Shown piece by piece: positions 1 to 8,701 of a stretch of 64,000 nucleotides of DNA. This DNA is from Corynebacterium glyciniphilum AJ 3170. Its GTDB lineage: Bacteria > Actinomycetota > Actinomycetes > Mycobacteriales > Mycobacteriaceae. The notes beneath the pieces are model-generated. The model saw only the letters and a program-made list of their open reading frames with translations, was not told the origin of the DNA and made no database searches. The position numbers and the translations under genes are program-made. Location of the stretch: assembly GCF_007673095.1 (NCBI RefSeq), contig NZ_VDYZ01000001.1, forward strand, positions 349,101 through 413,100, in the 5' to 3' direction. How positions within the stretch are numbered: the stretch's first letter is position 1; each line of letters begins with the position of its first letter.

Positions 1-294
1 TTCTCCATAGCCCCGGCGACGACCCCCGAGCCCGACGGCTCCATGGCCCACATCGTGGCCAAGGCAGTCGACGTCATCCGGGAGTCCGGTCTCCCCCACG
101 AGACAACGTCGATGTTCACCACCATCGAGGGCGAGTGGGACGAGGTGATGCCGGTCGTCAAGCGTGCCTGCGAGGCGGTCGGTGAGTATTCCCCTCGCGT
201 CTCACTCGTCCTGAAGGCGGACCTGCGCCCCGGGCGCACCGGGGAAATCAGTGGAAAGGTCGAACGGCTGGACGCGCACCTCGGCGAGCAGTAA
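1..294 (+). CDS. Thiamine-binding family protein (MTH1187/YkoF type), 5' end outside window
   Basis: The frame is open from the first base, so the true start lies upstream; 97 codons are visible before TAA. The product begins inside the typical beta strand (FSIAPATTPEP) and contains the family's conserved FTTIEGEWDEVM block around visible residues 39-50, followed by a helix with KRACEAV. Proteins of this small ferredoxin-like family bind thiamine or related pyrimidines and are about 100 residues long, so only a few residues are missing. An internal ATG at 43 exists but would delete the first beta strand. It is convergent with the LigD-like gene. Binding of thiamine is known for relatives and only inferred here; the window also carries a thiamine operon far downstream at 27.4 kb. 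Confidence 0.8.
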   Translation, partial: FSIAPATTPEPDGSMAHIVAKAVDVIRESGLPHETTSMFTTIEGEWDEVMPVVKRACEAVGEYSPRVSLVLKADLRPGRTGEISGKVERLDAHLGEQ

Positions 295-320
295 CGGGGC
301 CGGCGGGAGCACCGGACTGA

Positions 321-1609
321 TTACTCGGTGGACATCAGATGCAGCAGCCAGTTTCGGCTGTCGTCATTCATCCGTGCCCGGATCAGGGAGAACTTCTGAG
401 GTTCCCCGCCGAGTCCTCCGTTCTGTCGCCCGTACAGCGTCACGACGATCTCGTCGTCCTGCCATTTCTTGAGGCTGTAGAACCCCGCGTCCCAGATATC
501 CACGGTGCCGGCGCCGGGGCTGCCCGCGTCGATCCTGCCCTCGAATCCACCGTAACTGAGCGGATGATCCTCCGTCTGCACCGCCAGCCGGTTGATTCCG
601 GAGTCCCGTGGCACCCCTTTCGGCAGTGCCCAGGACACCAGCACACCGTCATGCTCCAGGCGGAAGTCCCAGTGCAGGTGCGATGCATCATGTTCCTGGA
701 TGACGAAGGACGGTCCGCCGTCACCGGGCCCCAGCAGGACATCCAACGGATCACCGCGGCTGAGCAGCCGGTCGGCGACCTGCCGGAAGCCGAGCTGGCG
801 GACGTCACTGTCGATTTCGTCCCAGGTACGGGCCCTGCGACCGTCGGCCGCGCCCGTCCGCGCAGTGAATAGGGTACGCACGTGGTCTTCACCCCGTCGT
901 TCTGGCTCCAGTCAATCAGGACTTTTCCTCGACGCTCTTCCCTGGCCATCGTGGACACCACGAGATCCGGGTGTTTCTCGGCGATATCATCGGCAATGCG
1001 ATGGACGGTATCCCGGACGACGGACGGACGGTGGCCTGAGGCCACCTCCGCGTAGACATGGATCCCGCTGCTGCCGGTAGTCACGGGTACTGACAGGAGG
1101 TCGCGCGCATCGAGTTCTTCCCGGACGAGGTGTGCAACGTCCGCGCACTGCGCCAGGCTTGCCCCCTCACCAGGGTCAAGGTCGAAGACCATCCGGTCAG
1201 GTCCGTGAATCCCGCCGCGCGGCCCGTAACGCCACTGGGGCGTGTGGATCTCGAGCGCGTCCAACTGGGCCAACCAGACCAGCGTGGCCGCATCGTTGAC
1301 CAACGGATAGCGGGTCAGCCGGGTCTGGTGCTCGAACCGCCGCGTCGTCACCCAGTCCGGCGCACTGCCCGGACGCAGATTCCGTTCAAAGAAGAACTGC
1401 CCAGGGTGTTCGGCGGTCCCCACCCCGTCGACCCACCGCTTACGGGTGGCTGGTCGGTCATGCGCATGGCCCACCAGCCATGGGGCGACTGTGCGCAGAT
1501 AGTCGATGACGTCCCGTTTGGTGGTCCCGGTTGACGGGTACATCACCTTGTCCGGGTGCGTGACCCGCACAGAACGTCCGTCGACCTCAACTGTCTCGGC
1601 AGTACTCAT
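321..1609 (-). pseudogene. LigD-type DNA repair polymerase + 3'-phosphoesterase, disrupted by a -1 frameshift
   Basis: The first ~250 codons from ATG 1609 encode a LigD polymerase domain (archaeo-eukaryotic primase fold) with the metal-binding FDLDPGEG motif and the RGKVLIDWSQND block. The reading frame then breaks near GGGCCC at 830-835. The continuation (RTWDEIDSDVRQL, then the phosphoesterase signature EHDASHLHWDFRLEHDG and the IWDAG block, ending MSTE) is in the frame displaced by one base. In one frame it would be a ~428-residue POL-PE protein. The ATP-dependent ligase domain of mycobacterial LigD is absent. Such enzymes process ends in Ku-dependent end joining; no Ku gene is in the window. 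Both halves look conserved, so a recent mutation or a sequencing error in the GC run is more likely than long decay. Confidence 0.75.
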
Positions 1610-1636
1610 GCCGCCAGTGTGGCACGGTCAGGGAAG

Positions 1637-2644
1637 TCACGGAAGGCCTCCCACGGTCGCGGCCGCGTTGCGTTCGCTGAAGTACTCCGCAGCGCGCACC
1701 GGCGTGTAGTCCGCTCCCCCTCCAACCGGCGGGGCGAGGGGTTCAACCACCTGTGTCATGTCAGGCTCCATGAACGCGATGATGCTGTACAGCTCCTCAG
1801 ACGGCGCATCCTCACTGGGCGCCAGAACGCGGTGACGGGTGGAACGCCACCGGTCCCCGGTCCAGCGCGCCAGCAGGTCGGCGATGTTGATCGTCAACGC
1901 CCCCTCGACATAAGGCGCATCCTGCCACTCTCCGTCGGCGGTCTGGACCTGCAGTCCGCCGTAACCGGGTTCACGGTCGAGGATCGTCACCAGTCCCCAG
2001 TCCGTGTGCGGAGCTATCCGGTACTGGCCCTGCTTGGCACGCCCCACCACGGAGAGCGCCGGGTACCGGTTGATGTTGAAGGTGTGCGGCGAGTTTTCCG
2101 CGCGGTCGACGAAGAAGCGCTCGTCCAGCCCCAGTGCGGTGGCGAGCATTTCCAGCAGGTCGCGGTAGAGATCACGGGCTGCTCCTGCCCAGCGGCTGAC
2201 CAGCGCCTCCAGCGACGGAACCTCGTCGGGGTACACGTTGGGACGGAAGTACACCACGTCGATGTCCTGGTCGCCGGTGCGGTGCTCACGGCCGAACGTC
2301 AGGGTCTCCTTGAGGTCGGCCGTGTCCGGGTCGACCTCCTCACCGTAGTAGGCGTTGGCTTCGTCGCCGGTGCGTATCCAACCGCGACCTCCGACGACGG
2401 TCCGATACTTCTCCTTGGTGGCGTCCGGCAGGTGGAAGAACTCCGCCGCCGCGGTACGGAGTTCGGCCGACCATGTGTCATCGATACCGTGCCCACTGAC
2501 CATGAAGAACCCGGAGTCCTGCATGGCGCGGTCCAGACGGTCGGCGAGTTCTCCACGTCGTTCCACCGGTGCGGTGCGCCATTCCGCGACATCGATCAGA
2601 GGGATATCCAGCATCGTGCCCGTCAAAGGTTTGCCTTTCTTCAT
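1637..2644 (-). CDS. Isopenicillin N synthase-like 2-oxoglutarate/Fe(II) oxygenase
   Basis: This 335-residue protein has the non-haem iron dioxygenase layout: an N-terminal DIOX_N region (IPLIDVAEW, then GFFMVSGHGI at about 45-54) and a C-terminal double-stranded beta helix carrying the 2-His-1-Asp iron triad, H213 and D215 in HTDWG and H271 in STRHRVLAP. The Arg-x-Ser type 2-oxoglutarate contact is not clearly seen near the second His. Family members oxidise diverse small molecules and the substrate cannot be read from the sequence. ATG 2644 is the outermost start; ATG 2614, just before the conserved IPLIDV, is a serious alternative. It is transcribed from the same strand as the neighbouring genes of 321-6673, with 27 bases to the LigD-like gene. 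Confidence 0.8.
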   Translation of the reverse strand: MKKGKPLTGTMLDIPLIDVAEWRTAPVERRGELADRLDRAMQDSGFFMVSGHGIDDTWSAELRTAAAEFFHLPDATKEKYRTVVGGRGWIRTGDEANAYYGEEVDPDTADLKETLTFGREHRTGDQDIDVVYFRPNVYPDEVPSLEALVSRWAGAARDLYRDLLEMLATALGLDERFFVDRAENSPHTFNINRYPALSVVGRAKQGQYRIAPHTDWGLVTILDREPGYGGLQVQTADGEWQDAPYVEGALTINIADLLARWTGDRWRSTRHRVLAPSEDAPSEELYSIIAFMEPDMTQVVEPLAPPVGGGADYTPVRAAEYFSERNAAATVGGLP

Positions 2645-2675
2645 CCTGCGGTGTGGGCAATATCGTACACGCCCG

Positions 2676-3254
2676 TCACACTGCCGCCAGGATCTCCTTC
2701 AGCACTGCACGCATCGTCTCGCGTTGTTCGGCAGACACCATGCCGGAGACGGTGAGCGTCACTGTCACCCGCGTCTGATTCTTCGGTGCCACCGCGACCT
2801 CGAGTGAGGTTCCGTCCTCGAGCGAGCACCGCCAGTAGGACCGTTTCGGGGTGTCAGAGACACGCGGTTCGCCGCGCAGCCGGACAGGCTCGTCGGCGAC
2901 GATCCTCGCGCCCACCCTGTCGCGGACTGTCGCCGGACCGTCGTCCCCTTCCGGTCCCTCGGGCCCTGCATCCACGGTGCGTGACGCCGCCACCTGGAAA
3001 TCCCCCGCGCTCGACTGCCCGGTGACGCGACGACCGATCTGCTTCTCGTAGGCCACTGTGGCCCCCTGCCCCCACCACCCCGGGTTGTCGACCCCGGAAG
3101 CGACCATCAGGGGATGCACCGCAGCCGCCAGGTCTGCGTGGGGTGACTCCGCACCACCGGCAGCCTCAAATGCGCGGACCATGCTGTCCCAGTCCACTCC
3201 GGTGGCCTGTACCACCCGGGTGATCTCACCGTCTACAGCTGACGTCCGCGGCAT
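2676..3254 (-). CDS. DUF4287/SRPBCC-like protein of unknown function
   Basis: This is a 192-residue soluble protein. The middle segment (NPGWWGQGATVAYEKQIGRR at about 57-76, then GQSSAGDFQVAASRTV) resembles the WWAQxITVGYEQ pattern of DUF4287-type proteins, which are often joined to an activator-of-Hsp90-like (SRPBCC) fold; the C-terminal half (YWRCSLEDGTSLEVAVAPKNQTRVTVTL) has the alternating strands expected of that fold. There is no signal peptide or membrane segment. No enzymatic residues can be named. It lies 31 bases upstream of the oxygenase gene on the same strand, so co-transcription is possible. Function is unknown. Confidence 0.6.
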   Translation of the reverse strand: MPRTSAVDGEITRVVQATGVDWDSMVRAFEAAGGAESPHADLAAAVHPLMVASGVDNPGWWGQGATVAYEKQIGRRVTGQSSAGDFQVAASRTVDAGPEGPEGDDGPATVRDRVGARIVADEPVRLRGEPRVSDTPKRSYWRCSLEDGTSLEVAVAPKNQTRVTVTLTVSGMVSAEQRETMRAVLKEILAAV

Positions 3255-3278
3255 TGTCCCCTCCTGTCCCGGCTCCCC

Positions 3279-3839
3279 CTACCTCACGCGGGCGGACTCG
3301 ATACGTGTCGGCGCCACATAGGCCGTACCTGCCGTGCACAGGATCGCACCGAGGGTCAGCAGTGTATTCCAGTCCCCGTCCAGCAACCCGCCGAGCAGGA
3401 CGTACACCACACCTGCGGCAATGGCCAGGGCGAGGATCGCGGCGCCGAAGAGGTTCTCGTTCCCGGTGCCGACCACCGGGATGTACAGCAGACCGGCGAG
3501 GACACCGACAATGCCGGCGATCGCCCCGTAGACGACCGCGGCACCCGGCCCCTGCGCGGCCCAGCCGGTCACGGCGGAGACGATGAGGTCGATCACCAGC
3601 AGGACGGCGAAGGAGATCACCGCGCAGAGCACACCGAGGATCACCAGGTTGATGATGACCTTCTTGGTGTCGAACCGCCCTGCCAGCAGGTTCTCGGGCC
3701 TAGGCGACTGGGGCGACTGAGACTGCTGCTGGTAGCCCTGGTTCTGCCGCGGCTGTTGCGGCGCATACTGCCGCGTCGGCTCGTACTGCTGGCCGTAGCC
3801 ACGGTTCGGATCCTGACGGTAGGGCTGCTGGTTACTCAT
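3279..3839 (-). CDS. Gln/Tyr-rich N-terminal tail membrane protein, unknown function
   Basis: The start is set at ATG 3839 (MSNQQPYRQDP), giving 186 residues; an in-frame codon 24 bases upstream is possible but adds no conserved-looking sequence. Residues 1 to about 50 are a low-complexity Q/P/Y/N/R-rich cytoplasmic tail. After that come four or so hydrophobic helices (VIINLVILGVLCAVISFAV; a Gly/Ala-rich pair; a final one before TAYVAPTRIESARVR). Actinobacteria have many small membrane proteins of this type with no assigned role. It is divergent from nothing and sits in a same-strand run; spacing to the flanking genes is about 20-25 bases. Confidence 0.6.
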   Translation of the reverse strand: MSNQQPYRQDPNRGYGQQYEPTRQYAPQQPRQNQGYQQQSQSPQSPRPENLLAGRFDTKKVIINLVILGVLCAVISFAVLLVIDLIVSAVTGWAAQGPGAAVVYGAIAGIVGVLAGLLYIPVVGTGNENLFGAAILALAIAAGVVYVLLGGLLDGDWNTLLTLGAILCTAGTAYVAPTRIESARVR

Positions 3840-3859
3840 GTGACCAGTCTTCCATCCGG

Positions 3860-4645
3860 TCACACCCGGATCAACAACTCACCGTGCGGCATCACGAAGA
3901 CCGCTGCCTCATCCTCGCTCCAGGTCCGCCATCCGGCACAGATTCGGTCGGTGGCATCTGCAGGGACGGCACCGGACTCACGGGTGCGGCGGGTCCAGTT
4001 GTCCGCCAACCACGAGGCCCCCGCCCCGGCACTGTACTGCCATGTCGTCGTGCTGAAGGTGAGCTGCCCGGGGCCGAATCCGGCGGCCCGGGCCCACTCC
4101 GGCAGGCGGCGTCCGGCATCGGGTTCTCCGCCGTTGGCCCGTGCCCGACGCCGGTAGTCGCGCTGCCATTCCAGCATTCCCTCCGGCTGCGGATGGAAGA
4201 ACATGCCGTCGTAGTCGGCGTCCCGTACCGCGACGACGCCGCCGGGGGCGGCGACACGTGCGCATTCGCGTAGAGCGCCGACCGGGTCACCCAGGTGCTG
4301 GAGCACCTGGTGCGCGACGACGACGTCGAAGGTCCCGTCCTGGAACGGCAGTGCCTGTGCGTCACCGGTCATGAACACCGCACCGATACCGCGGCGACGA
4401 GCCAACTCCCCGGCGGCGGCCACAGGTGCCGGGGTGTTCTCCACACCGATGACCTGGGACGCCGCCCCACCCTCACCAGCGATGGCAGCTGCCAGGTCCA
4501 GGGTGATCGATCCGGGACCACACCCCACATCGAGGACCCGCGAGTCGCGGTGCAGGTACGGGAGGACGAACGCCATGGAGTCCTGTGCGGTGCGCGTCAC
4601 GTGGTTGGCGAGGACCGCCGGACCGTGTCCGTGGGTGTACTTCAT
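3860..4645 (-). CDS. SAM-dependent methyltransferase (class I, Methyltransf_11)
   Basis: This is a 261-residue protein from ATG 4645 (MKYTHGHGPAVLANHVTRTA). It has the Rossmann methyltransferase motifs: motif I VLDVGCGPGSITLDLA at about 38-53 for SAM binding, an acidic residue in VIGVENTPAP, GDAQALPFQDGTFDVVVAHQVLQHL for motifs II/III, and a typical CARVAAPGGVVAVRD strand. The C-terminal third (TWQYSAGAGASWLADNWTRR) matches the UbiE/arsenite-type group in outline, but no substrate can be assigned. Only two bases separate its ATG from the stop codon of the thioesterase gene upstream, so the two are almost certainly translationally coupled. Confidence 0.85.
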   Translation of the reverse strand: MKYTHGHGPAVLANHVTRTAQDSMAFVLPYLHRDSRVLDVGCGPGSITLDLAAAIAGEGGAASQVIGVENTPAPVAAAGELARRRGIGAVFMTGDAQALPFQDGTFDVVVAHQVLQHLGDPVGALRECARVAAPGGVVAVRDADYDGMFFHPQPEGMLEWQRDYRRRARANGGEPDAGRRLPEWARAAGFGPGQLTFSTTTWQYSAGAGASWLADNWTRRTRESGAVPADATDRICAGWRTWSEDEAAVFVMPHGELLIRV

Positions 4646-4647
4646 GG

Positions 4648-5472
4648 TCAGGAGAACCGGATCCCGGCGAACTGATGGGACTGGGCGACGAGTGTTCCTG
4701 CCGCATCCCACACGGTCGCAGACTCGTCGACCCGGTCGCCCTGGATGAGATTGGCCTTCAACAGGACGTTCACCGGTCCGGGCGCGGGCACCGCCCGGAC
4801 ATATGTCGACAGCTCGATGGTCGGTACCCACCCGCCGGGCTGGACGTCGAACGTCGCCGGCGGGAGCACGTCGGCGGCAAGCAGCAGGGACTCCGGGGTG
4901 AAGTTCTCCCCGTCCGGCAGCTCGACCCATGCCCGTACCTCGCCGTATCCGCGGGGTTCACCGGCGGTGAAGGCGGTCTGCCCGGGGTGCAGGTACAGCC
5001 CGGCGTGGTGGAGGATCTCCACGGGAAACTGCTCGGGCGGCGGCGTGAACCGGACGCACTCGGCGAAGGGAGCTCCCGGCGCGGGGAGGTCCGCCGTGGA
5101 CCAGTCGACGTCGGCGTCACCGAGTGCTCCGAGGGTGAACAGTGATTCGCCGGTGATCTTCCCCTGCTGGCTCATCCGGACGCGGACCTGTGTGGTGGTC
5201 CTCCCGCTGCGCAGGAGTTCAGAGCTCAGATCCACTGCTCCCGGGCGTGGTGACCGTAGGAAATGGGTGGAGGCGGCGACGGTATGGGGGTGGACGTTGG
5301 CGTCGGTGGACTGTTCGGCCTCGGCCACTGCCGCCCGTGCCATGACCGTCTGCAGGTAGCCGCCGTTCGGGTTGCCCAGGATGGTCCATCCCGGGTCGAT
5401 CTCTGCGCTCCAGAGGTGGTCGCCGCTCGGTGTGACGGCACTGACGTCTGCGTATTCGCTCACCCGGATCAT
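4648..5472 (-). CDS. TesB-like double-hotdog acyl-CoA thioesterase family protein
   Basis: This is a 274-residue protein from ATG 5472 (MIRVSEYADVS). It has two hotdog repeats: NGGYLQTVMARAAVAEAE with HTVAASTHFLRSPRPG in the first, and WVPTIELSTYVRAVPAPGPV in the second, as in the TesB-like thioesterase superfamily of actinobacteria. The likely role is hydrolysis of acyl-CoA, with unknown chain specificity. An upstream in-frame codon at 5496 is not favoured. The ATG overlaps the TGA of a relic LuxR-type reading frame (ATGA), the geometry of a former operon. It is followed after two bases by the methyltransferase gene. Confidence 0.75.
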   Translation of the reverse strand: MIRVSEYADVSAVTPSGDHLWSAEIDPGWTILGNPNGGYLQTVMARAAVAEAEQSTDANVHPHTVAASTHFLRSPRPGAVDLSSELLRSGRTTTQVRVRMSQQGKITGESLFTLGALGDADVDWSTADLPAPGAPFAECVRFTPPPEQFPVEILHHAGLYLHPGQTAFTAGEPRGYGEVRAWVELPDGENFTPESLLLAADVLPPATFDVQPGGWVPTIELSTYVRAVPAPGPVNVLLKANLIQGDRVDESATVWDAAGTLVAQSHQFAGIRFS

Positions 5473-5590
5473 TGTACCCGGTGTTCCCGGTGCCACAGGG
5501 CGGCTTGGAGCCGCGAGACCGCACCGATTTTGGCGAACAGGTTACCCAGGTGGGTTTTCACCGTGGGGCCATTCCTACCTCTCGAGTGAG
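5469..5590 (-). pseudogene. Remnant of a LuxR/NarL-family regulator C-terminus
   Basis: Reading leftward in the frame that ends TGA at 5471-5469, the gap between two genes encodes PTVKTHLGNLFAKIGAVSR, then LQAALWHREHRVQ and stop. This is the recognition helix and final helix of a LuxR-type helix-turn-helix (consensus TVKTHxxNLFAKLG). Upstream of PTVKTHL the frame stays open but the rest of the helix-turn-helix (the scaffold helix) and any receiver domain are gone, replaced by the 3' end of the hydrolase gene. It is therefore a 3' fragment of a lost regulator. Its stop overlaps the thioesterase ATG. Confidence 0.65.
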
Positions 5591-5623
5591 TCTCCCCGGG
5601 GCCGGGGCGTGTGCGGGGGCTGT

Positions 5624-6673
5624 TCAGCGGGAAAACAGGTCTGTGAGGTTCGCGTCGATCTGACTCATGTAGCCCGGGCTGATGTTGAACAGCCCGAGGT
5701 GTCCCGCGTCATCAGTGATGACCCGCAGTTCGCTGCCGGGAATCAACTCCTGTTCTGCAGCGCAGTCACGGACCGGGAAGAACATGTCTTCGCTGATCGG
5801 CATCACGAACGTCGTGGCCCGTATCCGGGCAAGTGCTGCGGTAAGGTCGCCGCCGGTGTGCCGGGCCACGTCGCCTCTCTGCCATTTCCATGCATTGTTC
5901 AGCAGTGTGTTCGGGTCCATCGACATGAACAACGGATCCAGGAAGTCAGACAGAACCGCCTCAGGAGCGTCGAAGCCGAGACCGCGCCAGGCCTCCTTCT
6001 TCCACCAGGTCGTCGAGAACCCCATGACGGCCCACAGGTGGGACTGGCGTCGCAGGCCGTCGGCAACATCGGTGTGGGAGGTGTACTCGCCCCCGGCGAA
6101 CCCGGGATCGGATTCGATGGTTTCGTTGAGAGTCTGGGTGAACAGGAAGTCGTGCGGGGTGTTCTGTGCGGTTCCGGCGATGGCCGCGGCACGGTGGACC
6201 CTGTCCGGGAAACGCACGATCCACTCATAGGTCTGTTGGGCGCCCATTGACCCGCCCACGACCGCGAAGAGTTCCTCGATGCCGAATTCCTGATGGAGCA
6301 GCCGCTGCTGAGCCACGACGTCGTCGCCGATCCTCACCTTCGGGAATGCCGACATCGCGATGGAGTCGTCGTCGGTGTTCCTCGGGGACACGGACATTCC
6401 GTTACCGATCTGGTTGACGCAGATGATGAAGTACTTCGACGGGTCCAGTGCATGGCCCGTGCCGATGTACTCCTGGAACCATGTCCCGTGGGTGCCGGAA
6501 TACCAGGTCGGGATGAGGATCGCGTTCGTTCTGTCAGCATTGAGGGTGCCGGCGGTGGCGTAGGCCAGCCAGCAGTCGTCGATCACTCCCCCGTCCTCGA
6601 GTTCGAGCCGACCGATGGAGGCGGTCTCGTAGGGACCCTGGGTTTCTGCGGTGTAGAAGTTGTTCTCGATCAT
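5624..6673 (-). CDS. Alpha/beta hydrolase of the homoserine acetyltransferase (MetX-like) family
   Basis: This is a 349-residue protein preceded by a strong ribosome-binding site (aggaggt, 8 bases before ATG 6673). The nucleophile elbow GGSMGAQQ at about 136-143 carries the catalytic Ser; the acid Asp and the final His fit SEDMFFPV and DDAGHLGLF. The early block NAILIPTWYSGTH followed by YFIICVNQIGNGMSVSPRN matches the MetX/alpha-beta hydrolase 1 pattern. True MetX carries longer homoserine-binding motifs, so a hydrolase or acyltransferase on an unknown substrate is more likely than methionine synthesis. The gene's 3' end cuts into a LuxR-type remnant, suggesting it arrived by rearrangement. 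Confidence 0.8.
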   Translation of the reverse strand: MIENNFYTAETQGPYETASIGRLELEDGGVIDDCWLAYATAGTLNADRTNAILIPTWYSGTHGTWFQEYIGTGHALDPSKYFIICVNQIGNGMSVSPRNTDDDSIAMSAFPKVRIGDDVVAQQRLLHQEFGIEELFAVVGGSMGAQQTYEWIVRFPDRVHRAAAIAGTAQNTPHDFLFTQTLNETIESDPGFAGGEYTSHTDVADGLRRQSHLWAVMGFSTTWWKKEAWRGLGFDAPEAVLSDFLDPLFMSMDPNTLLNNAWKWQRGDVARHTGGDLTAALARIRATTFVMPISEDMFFPVRDCAAEQELIPGSELRVITDDAGHLGLFNISPGYMSQIDANLTDLFSR

Positions 6674-6821
6674 GTCCGGTTACCTCCTGGAACAGTGCGG
6701 AATAAGGCGGAACAAAGGGGCGAGACAGGACCGGATTCCCGGCATTCCCATTCTCCTGCAAAACTACCCTGTTTTCCCTCGCACCTTGCATCCGTGGGCC
6801 CGGAACGGTGAACTTGGACCC

Positions 6822-8627
6822 ATGAGAACTCTCACCCGTCGTACCTGTCTGCCCGTGACAGGGGCTCTCCTGTCCACCGCTGTCCTGCTCGGCGGGTGTT
6901 CGGCGCCGTGGAGCGACTCCCCCACCGACGAGTTCATCAACCTGGTCAACGAGGGTGACTGGGCCGGCGCCGCCGCGCACACCGACGACCCCGACACCGC
7001 GGAGCGCTATCTCACCGAGCTGGACGACTCCACCGGTGACACCTCCGTGCACCTGGACATCGAGGACGGTACGACGACAACGACCTGGACCGTCCCGTCG
7101 GGCGACGAGGTCACCTCCGAGGGAGCACTGTCGACGACGGACGGTGACGGCGACCCGGTCACCTGGGACCCGCGGATCTTCGCCTCGGCGCTGACCCCCG
7201 AAACCACGGTGTCCTACTCCGATGACCGCACCTACGACCTTCCCGTCCTCGACGCCCGTAACGACACACAGATGTCCTGGACCACGGTGACCGTTTTCTC
7301 GGCGAGCACCACCGAGGAGATGGCACCGGAGCAGCAGGCCTCTGCCATCGCCGACGCGGCCCGTCCGGCGATCGACGACATTGACGCCGGCGAGATTGCC
7401 GCGCAGATCGCCGACGCCGACGAGAACGGCGAGGACGCGACCACGTTGTTCTCACTCCGGCCTGAGGACGCCGAGAAGGTCACAGGTGCCCTCGACGACG
7501 TCGCCGGAGTGAGCTCACGGGAGGAGGGACGACTGCTGTCCTCCGACGGGACGTCGTCCCCGGTGGACGGTGATGTGCGTGCGTACTGGGAGGAACGTCT
7601 CGATGACACGGCCGGGTGGACGCTGACCACCACCGGTGACGAGGAGCAGGGCCTCGAGGGTGAGATTCTGGGACAGGAGAAGCCTGAAAGCTCCGACCCG
7701 ATCCGGACGACGATGGACATGGGGGTCCAGGCCGCCGCACAACGGGTCCTGGACTCAGAAGACCGCGCGGCGTCCATCGTGGCGCTCAATCCCTCCACCG
7801 GGGGCCTCGTCGCCTCCGCCCAGAACGCCGCAGCGGACAGTCAGGGCACCCCTGCAATGACCGGCCAGTTCCCTCCCGGCTCCACGTTCAAGACCGTGAC
7901 CACCGCCGCAGCGCTCGCCCGGGGGACGGTCAGTCCGGACGAGGAGGTCGAGTGCCCCGCCAGTGTCGACGTCGACGGCAGGGTCATTCCCAATGACAAT
8001 GACTTCGACCTGGGGACCGTGCCGATGCACACCGCGTTCGCCGAGTCCTGCAACACCACCCAGGCGTTGATCTCCCGCGGCCTCGAACCGTCGGACCTCA
8101 AGGACACCGCGGCCCGGCTGGGACTGGGCGTCGACTTCAATGCGCCCGGGATGACGAGCATGACCGGCTCCGTCCCTGTCACCGAGCCCGGTGCCGCGCG
8201 GGTCGAGTCGGCGATCGGCCAGGGCGAGGTACTGGCCTCTCCGTTCGGCCTGGCACTCATGGAGGCATCGGTCGCCCATGACGGCAGGATGGTCACCCCG
8301 TCGGTGATCCAGGGTGAAGAGACGACCAGCGACCTGGAGGACACCTCCCCCGATCCCCTCGATCCTGACGTGGTCGGGGCCCTGCGGTCGATGATGCGCG
8401 AAGCAGTGACCTCCGGTACAGCCTCGTCACTCAGCGACATCGACGGGTTGGGCGGGAAGACCGGTACCGCCGAAGTCGGCGACGGCGACGCCCACGGGTG
8501 GTTCGTCGGCAGTGTCGGTGACCTCGCATTCTGCGTGTTCATCGAGGGGGCAGACTCCTCTGGACCGGCTGTCGAGATGGCGGGCGACTTCCTGCGTGAC
8601 GATGCCCTGGACGAGATCACCGGTTAA
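6822..8627 (+). CDS. Class B penicillin-binding lipoprotein (NTF2-like domain + transpeptidase)
   Basis: This is a 601-residue protein from ATG 6822. Residues 1-25 form a lipoprotein signal ending in the lipobox LLGGC (C26), so it is anchored outside the membrane. An NTF2-like/MecA_N-type domain (TDEFINLVNEGDWAGAA onward) precedes the transpeptidase domain, whose three active-site motifs are all present: S354-T-F-K in PPGSTFK, S409-C-N, and K546-T-G-T. It should therefore cross-link peptidoglycan and bind beta-lactams. Lipoprotein PBPs of this type (PBP2a/2b of C. glutamicum) are known in corynebacteria. The region upstream to 6660 is also open, but lacks a signal-compatible start. It is followed by two META-domain genes on the same strand. 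Confidence 0.9.
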   Translation: MRTLTRRTCLPVTGALLSTAVLLGGCSAPWSDSPTDEFINLVNEGDWAGAAAHTDDPDTAERYLTELDDSTGDTSVHLDIEDGTTTTTWTVPSGDEVTSEGALSTTDGDGDPVTWDPRIFASALTPETTVSYSDDRTYDLPVLDARNDTQMSWTTVTVFSASTTEEMAPEQQASAIADAARPAIDDIDAGEIAAQIADADENGEDATTLFSLRPEDAEKVTGALDDVAGVSSREEGRLLSSDGTSSPVDGDVRAYWEERLDDTAGWTLTTTGDEEQGLEGEILGQEKPESSDPIRTTMDMGVQAAAQRVLDSEDRAASIVALNPSTGGLVASAQNAAADSQGTPAMTGQFPPGSTFKTVTTAAALARGTVSPDEEVECPASVDVDGRVIPNDNDFDLGTVPMHTAFAESCNTTQALISRGLEPSDLKDTAARLGLGVDFNAPGMTSMTGSVPVTEPGAARVESAIGQGEVLASPFGLALMEASVAHDGRMVTPSVIQGEETTSDLEDTSPDPLDPDVVGALRSMMREAVTSGTASSLSDIDGLGGKTGTAEVGDGDAHGWFVGSVGDLAFCVFIEGADSSGPAVEMAGDFLRDDALDEITG

Positions 8628-8701
8628 CACCCCGATAGCCCGGGGCGATGGGACAGATAACAGAAGCGAGCCTCACCGACCCCACCAAGGAGTGGAACGT
8701 C

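Noticed and set aside
830..835. Programmed -1 frameshift in the LigD-like gene
   Set aside because: GGGCCC is not a good slippery heptamer, and no downstream pseudoknot or internal ribosome-binding site was evident.
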